Assembly (NCBI GenBank): GCA_016215145.1
Contig: JACRLA010000363.1
Location: 1-7,410, forward strand
Source: Chloroflexota bacterium
GTDB taxonomy: Bacteria; Chloroflexota; Anaerolineae; Anaerolineales; VGOW01
DNA: 7,410 nucleotides
Reading direction: 5' to 3'
The notes beneath the pieces are model-generated. The model ran no database searches. It was not told the DNA's origin and saw only the letters and a program-made list of their open reading frames with translations. The position numbers and the translations under genes are program-made. Of this stretch, positions 5,488-7,410 are shown piece by piece; position 1 is the stretch's first letter, and every line of letters begins with the position of its first letter.

Positions 5488-6600
5488 TCATTTCTTTACC
5501 ATGGCAACTATCGTCGGGGCATTCACCGCACTTACCTTGCCCTGATTACGCAAGGCAGCCACGGCGATCACGGTTGACTCATAGAGAGTCCACATGGCAC
5601 TTTGTTTTTCTGCCGAGAGCAAATTGGCTTTGAGGCTGGTGTTATACGGCGGCTTGCGCGGCTTGGCGCCATAGATCGTCAACCACGCCGACTTCTCGGC
5701 AATGAAATCGTTGTCGTGCATTTTCACGCCCACAAAGTACGGCGCTTTGGCGTTCTTCGCTTGGTGCGCCTCATCAAGTGCGCTGGCGAGCACCCCGTCC
5801 ACATTTTTGCCAACGTGTTCAAAGAGACGTAGATCAACATGCTCTGGCTTAAGATACAAACCACTTTGCGTATCGCCCACATTCACCGTGCGCCCATGCA
5901 CAATGGTGAATACGGCGCCTAAATCTTTAAACACGCTGTAGACCGAGTTCGCCACATCTTTATCGCTCAAGGCGCTGGCGATGTAAGGCGCGTAGCCCAT
6001 AGTCTCTTTTAATTTTTTGTATCCGCCATTCGCCGTTGTCGGTTGACCCGTCACCATATCCAGCCCGTGTGTTTCGTAATTCATAATCGTGTCGTACTGC
6101 TGCTTCGCCGACATCTTATCAAGACCCAACCAATCAAACTCGTTGTGATACGGTTTCGGCGGGCGGGTGTGATACGACACGGACACCATAGACGACGACT
6201 TGATCCGTTTTAACAGATCGGGCGCTTGCGTTTCGTAAATGTCGGTCATCTCCGTTGCCAAAAATATGTCCACCGGCACTTGGTGTTTTTCGTGCAAGTC
6301 AATGATGCGATTCAATAAAGCAATGCTTTGCGCGGTGTATACGAACTCTTGGGTGTTGATCGAGAACGTCATGTAATCTTGCGTAGATGATTTGGTGGTG
6401 GGCACCGCACTAGGGGCTGCCGCCGTGGGCGGTGCAACCGTTGGTTTAAGTGGCGCGGCAGTCGGCGGCGCAACCTGAGTCGGCGCGGGCGCGGCAGTGT
6501 TCGTCGGCGATCCCAAATTGATCGTCACCGATGAGGGAATCTGCGAACAGGCGCTGATCAACACTGTGATGAGAGAGAGAAAGTGAATCAGACGTTTCAT
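5488..6600 (-). CDS. Putative surface lipoprotein with polysaccharide-deacetylase-like domain (370 aa)
   Basis: First gene of the two-gene - strand operon. MKRLIHFLSLITVLISACSQ is a lipoprotein signal with lipobox ISAC (C18). A Pro/Ala/Thr linker (31-70) follows, nearly the same as in the downstream paralogue and partly identical in DNA. The mature domain includes LLNRIIDLHEKHQVPVDIFLATEMTD, a strand-loop pattern like the 'vPvtfFl' segment of NodB-type deacetylases. It then has VSVSYHTRPPKPYH (140-152), resembling the family's conserved His motif region, and later YFVGVKMHDNDF (288-299), where a histidine could serve as another site residue. Most of the 300-residue mature part has no obvious residue-level match to the neighbour, so the pair share an anchor, not simply a recent whole-gene duplication. 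It probably acts on envelope or extracellular glycans, which is inference. Start: AAGGAG six bases upstream of ATG. Confidence 0.8.
   Translation of the reverse strand: MKRLIHFLSLITVLISACSQIPSSVTINLGSPTNTAAPAPTQVAPPTAAPLKPTVAPPTAAAPSAVPTTKSSTQDYMTFSINTQEFVYTAQSIALLNRIIDLHEKHQVPVDIFLATEMTDIYETQAPDLLKRIKSSSMVSVSYHTRPPKPYHNEFDWLGLDKMSAKQQYDTIMNYETHGLDMVTGQPTTANGGYKKLKETMGYAPYIASALSDKDVANSVYSVFKDLGAVFTIVHGRTVNVGDTQSGLYLKPEHVDLRLFEHVGKNVDGVLASALDEAHQAKNAKAPYFVGVKMHDNDFIAEKSAWLTIYGAKPRKPPYNTSLKANLLSAEKQSAMWTLYESTVIAVAALRNQGKVSAVNAPTIVAMVKK
6465..6525 (-). repeat. 61-bp direct repeat, copy 2 (lipoprotein linker)
   Basis: Identical to 5339-5399, 1126 bp away in the same orientation. It lies between a diverged signal-peptide region and a diverged linker tail. 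The length and perfection, silent sites included, point to a recent copy or gene conversion between the two lipoprotein genes. Confidence 0.95.
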
Positions 6601-6606
6601 GAAAGG

Positions 6607-6612
6607 CTCCTT
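6607..6612 (-). promoter_or_regulatory. Shine-Dalgarno AAGGAG of the 370-aa lipoprotein gene
   Basis: The - strand reads AAGGAG, six bases, then ATG at 6600-6598. The same AACAAGGAG precedes the second gene of the operon. It fixes the start that yields a complete lipoprotein signal peptide. Confidence 0.75.
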
Positions 6613-6621
6613 GTTTATTTA

Positions 6622-6627
6622 ATTGTA
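6622..6627 (-). promoter_or_regulatory. Probable -10 box (TACAAT) of the lipoprotein operon
   Basis: On the - strand TACAAT lies 9 bp before the AAGGAG, in an AT-rich stretch. That leaves room for a start of transcription just upstream of the ribosome site. No convincing -35 is found at 17 bp, where the palindromic repeat occupies the spacer. Tentative. Confidence 0.35.
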
Positions 6628-6650
6628 AAGACGCGATTGCCGCGTCTCTG
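6625..6650. repeat. Decayed 'GTAGAGACGCG' palindromic repeat in the divergent promoter region
   Basis: AGACGCG (6629-6635) and CGCGTCT (6641-6647) form a 7-bp stem around ATTGC. The surroundings, GTAAAGACGCGATTGCCGCG then TCTCTGC, look like a worn copy of the GTAGAGACGCG...CGCGTCTCTAC intergenic palindrome that I know from cyanobacterial and Chloroflexota genomes. It lies between the starts of two divergent lipoprotein transcripts and could form a hairpin in either. Confidence 0.6.
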
Positions 6651-6663
6651 CGCCATACTAAAG

Positions 6664-6669
6664 TAAAAT
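6664..6669 (+). promoter_or_regulatory. Possible -10 box (TAAAAT) before the 183-aa lipoprotein
   Basis: TAAAAT is followed by TGTCTCC and an ATG at 6677, the same layout as TACAAT-GCCACC-ATG before the glycosyltransferase. Initiation would fall near 6677, leaving a leader of about 26 nt before the lipoprotein ATG 6703. No -35 is recognised. Confidence 0.4.
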
Positions 6670-6702
6670 TGTCTCCATGCCAATAGTGAAAGAATACCAA
6701 AA

Positions 6703-7254
6703 ATGCGAACCCATGTTTTGAGACTTCTATCGTTAATCTTCGTGAGTAGTTGCGCTCTTGCTACGCCTAGCCCAACCCCCACGCCGACGCTCATCCCGAC
6801 TCCAACACCTCAACCCACTCCCACGCCGCGACCCGATTGGATCACCTATATCAATCCTTCGTTGGGGATCACGATTCAATATCCAAAGAGTTGGCGTTAT
6901 GGACCCTTGATCGAAAATGCAGATCGTTACAGCGGCGAAGATGGATTTTTGGAAGTGACGGGATTTGTAATTGAGGGCGTGAGTTTGGCGGGCGTGTGCG
7001 CCGGTGAGGCAAATCCGTTTGGCGATGTGTATGGGCGCAACCCCGATATAAAATATTTTAAACAGAACGGGCTTGCGGCGTGTTTGGTTTTGCCTTCAGC
7101 CGATCAACTCGAACCTGCGCTTGGGCGCTCGGCGATCATTGTGCGTTTGCCGAAAACGATCCGCAACGCCGACGTGCAGGCGAATCATGTTCGCGTGCTG
7201 ACGAGCAAAGATTTTCTCAAAGATATTTTGGCAACGATGGTGATCAAACCGTAA
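6703..7254 (+). CDS. Putative lipoprotein with TPTP linker and small C-terminal domain (183 aa)
   Basis: MRTHVLRLLSLIFVSSC is a short lipoprotein signal with lipobox VSSC (C17). Residues 20-45 are a Thr/Pro linker (TPSPTPTPTL, TPTPQPTPTPRP), giving an extended stalk outside the membrane. The domain begins DWITYINPSLGITIQYPKSWRY, a 'y.n...gi.i.YP..W' opening seen in many secreted PsbP/TolB-associated modules. It continues GEDGFLEVTGF, then C99 (VCAGEANPFGDVYG) and C127 (LAACLVLPSADQ), which could form a disulfide, and ends in short strands. I recall similar 'ACLI.PS.DQ' C-terminal domains in Firmicutes secreted proteins, without a known function. ATG 6703 has only a weak purine-rich stretch upstream (GTGAAAG). 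The gene is divergent from the lipoprotein operon and ends 21 bp before a strong palindrome. The lipoprotein call is firm; the function is unknown. Confidence 0.82.
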   Translation: MRTHVLRLLSLIFVSSCALATPSPTPTPTLIPTPTPQPTPTPRPDWITYINPSLGITIQYPKSWRYGPLIENADRYSGEDGFLEVTGFVIEGVSLAGVCAGEANPFGDVYGRNPDIKYFKQNGLAACLVLPSADQLEPALGRSAIIVRLPKTIRNADVQANHVRVLTSKDFLKDILATMVIKP

Positions 7255-7256
7255 CG

Positions 7257-7278
7257 GCGTGGTAGGGGCGTGGTAGGG
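7257..7278. repeat. 11-bp tandem duplication GCGTGGTAGGG
   Basis: GCGTGGTAGGG occurs at 7257-7267 and again at 7268-7278 with no gap, starting two bases after the lipoprotein stop codon. The second copy runs into the left arm of the palindrome at 7276, so part of that element's flank has been duplicated. Confidence 0.8.
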
Positions 7279-7297
7279 GCGCAGCATGCTGCGCCCC
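7276..7297. repeat. 22-bp perfect palindrome (GGGGCGCAGCA / TGCTGCGCCCC)
   Basis: GGGGCGCAGCA (7276-7286) is followed at once by its exact reverse complement (7287-7297). With the preceding GGTA it matches the left half of the 'GTAGGGGCGC...GCGCCCCTAC' intergenic palindromes that I associate with Chloroflexota and cyanobacteria; the right-hand TAC is missing here. It could act as a transcript-end hairpin for the lipoprotein gene, but no T-run follows, so a classical intrinsic terminator is not supported. Confidence 0.8.
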
Positions 7298-7323
7298 ATC
7301 TGTATCAAGCTAAGGATGACAAA

Positions 7324-7382
7324 AGGAAGCACTTTTGGGATGATAGGAGTTAGCGAACTCAATCACCACCGAAAGGCTTCCT
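7324..7382. repeat. Inverted repeat AGGAAGC / GCTTCCT at a probable insertion-sequence left end
   Basis: AGGAAGC (7324-7330) is the reverse complement of GCTTCCT (7376-7382), which ends one base before ATG 7384. The GAAAGG at 7371-7376 could be a ribosome site, and its last G is in the stem, so a transcript entering from outside could hide the start region. Only one end of any element is inside the window, so terminal repeats cannot be confirmed. Confidence 0.4.
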
Positions 7383-7383
7383 G

Positions 7384-7410
7384 ATGACTACTGTAACACA
7401 GCTGTCGAAA
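7384..7410 (+). CDS. Start of a possible transposase (IS4-like DDE), cut by the window edge
   Basis: Only nine codons, MTTVTQLSK, are present, open to the window end. GAAAGG lies seven bases before the ATG. The opening 'M.T.TQL...' reminds me of IS4-type transposases common in Chloroflexota, and the preceding 60-90 bp without a gene, with an inverted repeat, fit the left end of an insertion sequence. Nine residues cannot prove this; it could be any gene start. Confidence 0.3.

Noticed and set aside
6677..6721. Frameshifted N-terminus of the 183-aa lipoprotein
   Set aside because: ATG 6703 alone gives a complete lipoprotein signal peptide with lipobox, so no upstream extension is needed.
7276..7297. 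Plasmid or phage attachment site, or operator
   Set aside because: The palindrome is perfect but matches a known style of intergenic repeat; no integrase, tRNA or regulator gene lies nearby.

Overview
The window is about 7.4 kb of moderately GC-rich DNA from what looks like an uncultured or little-studied member of the Chloroflexota (Anaerolineae-like). This is inferred from style, not from a marker gene. The clues are surface lipoproteins with long Pro/Thr/Ala linkers, palindromic intergenic repeats of the 'GTAGAGACGCG...' and 'GTAGGGGCGC...' kinds that I associate with Chloroflexota and cyanobacteria, a ruvB-queA neighbourhood, and promoters whose -10 box sits almost on the start codon.

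Left part (1-3101, all + strand): the 3' end of ruvB (Holliday-junction helicase), an array of 15 ATGA-containing 7/8-mers, then a compact run of queA (tRNA queuosine synthesis), a DinB-like four-helix protein and a PanE/ApbA-type reductase. The gaps after queA are 9 and 12 bp, so the last three genes are probably one transcription unit. They share no obvious pathway and look like housekeeping genes.

Middle (3102-4470): a short spacer with an imperfect hairpin and a probable leaderless promoter, then a GT1 (MGT/YjiC-like) glycosyltransferase. The stretch that should be its interdomain linker carries a 15-bp perfect inverted repeat that encodes TSEV twice.

Right part (4458-7254): a two-gene operon on the - strand encodes two lipoproteins (370 and 338 aa) with different, probably NodB/polysaccharide-deacetylase-like, mature domains behind almost the same anchor and linker. 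They share 61 bp of identical DNA. Its end overlaps the glycosyltransferase gene tail to tail by 13 bp. Divergent from it is a third lipoprotein (183 aa) with a TPTP linker and a small C-terminal domain. A decayed palindromic repeat lies in the divergent promoter region.

Right edge (7255-7410): a tandem 11-mer, a 22-bp perfect palindrome, and then probably the left end of an insertion sequence whose transposase reading frame has only just begun.

I see no clear defence system, CRISPR array or biosynthetic cluster. The most interesting signals are the shared anchor of the two lipoproteins, the palindrome inside the glycosyltransferase gene, the heptamer array, and the repeat families around promoters.
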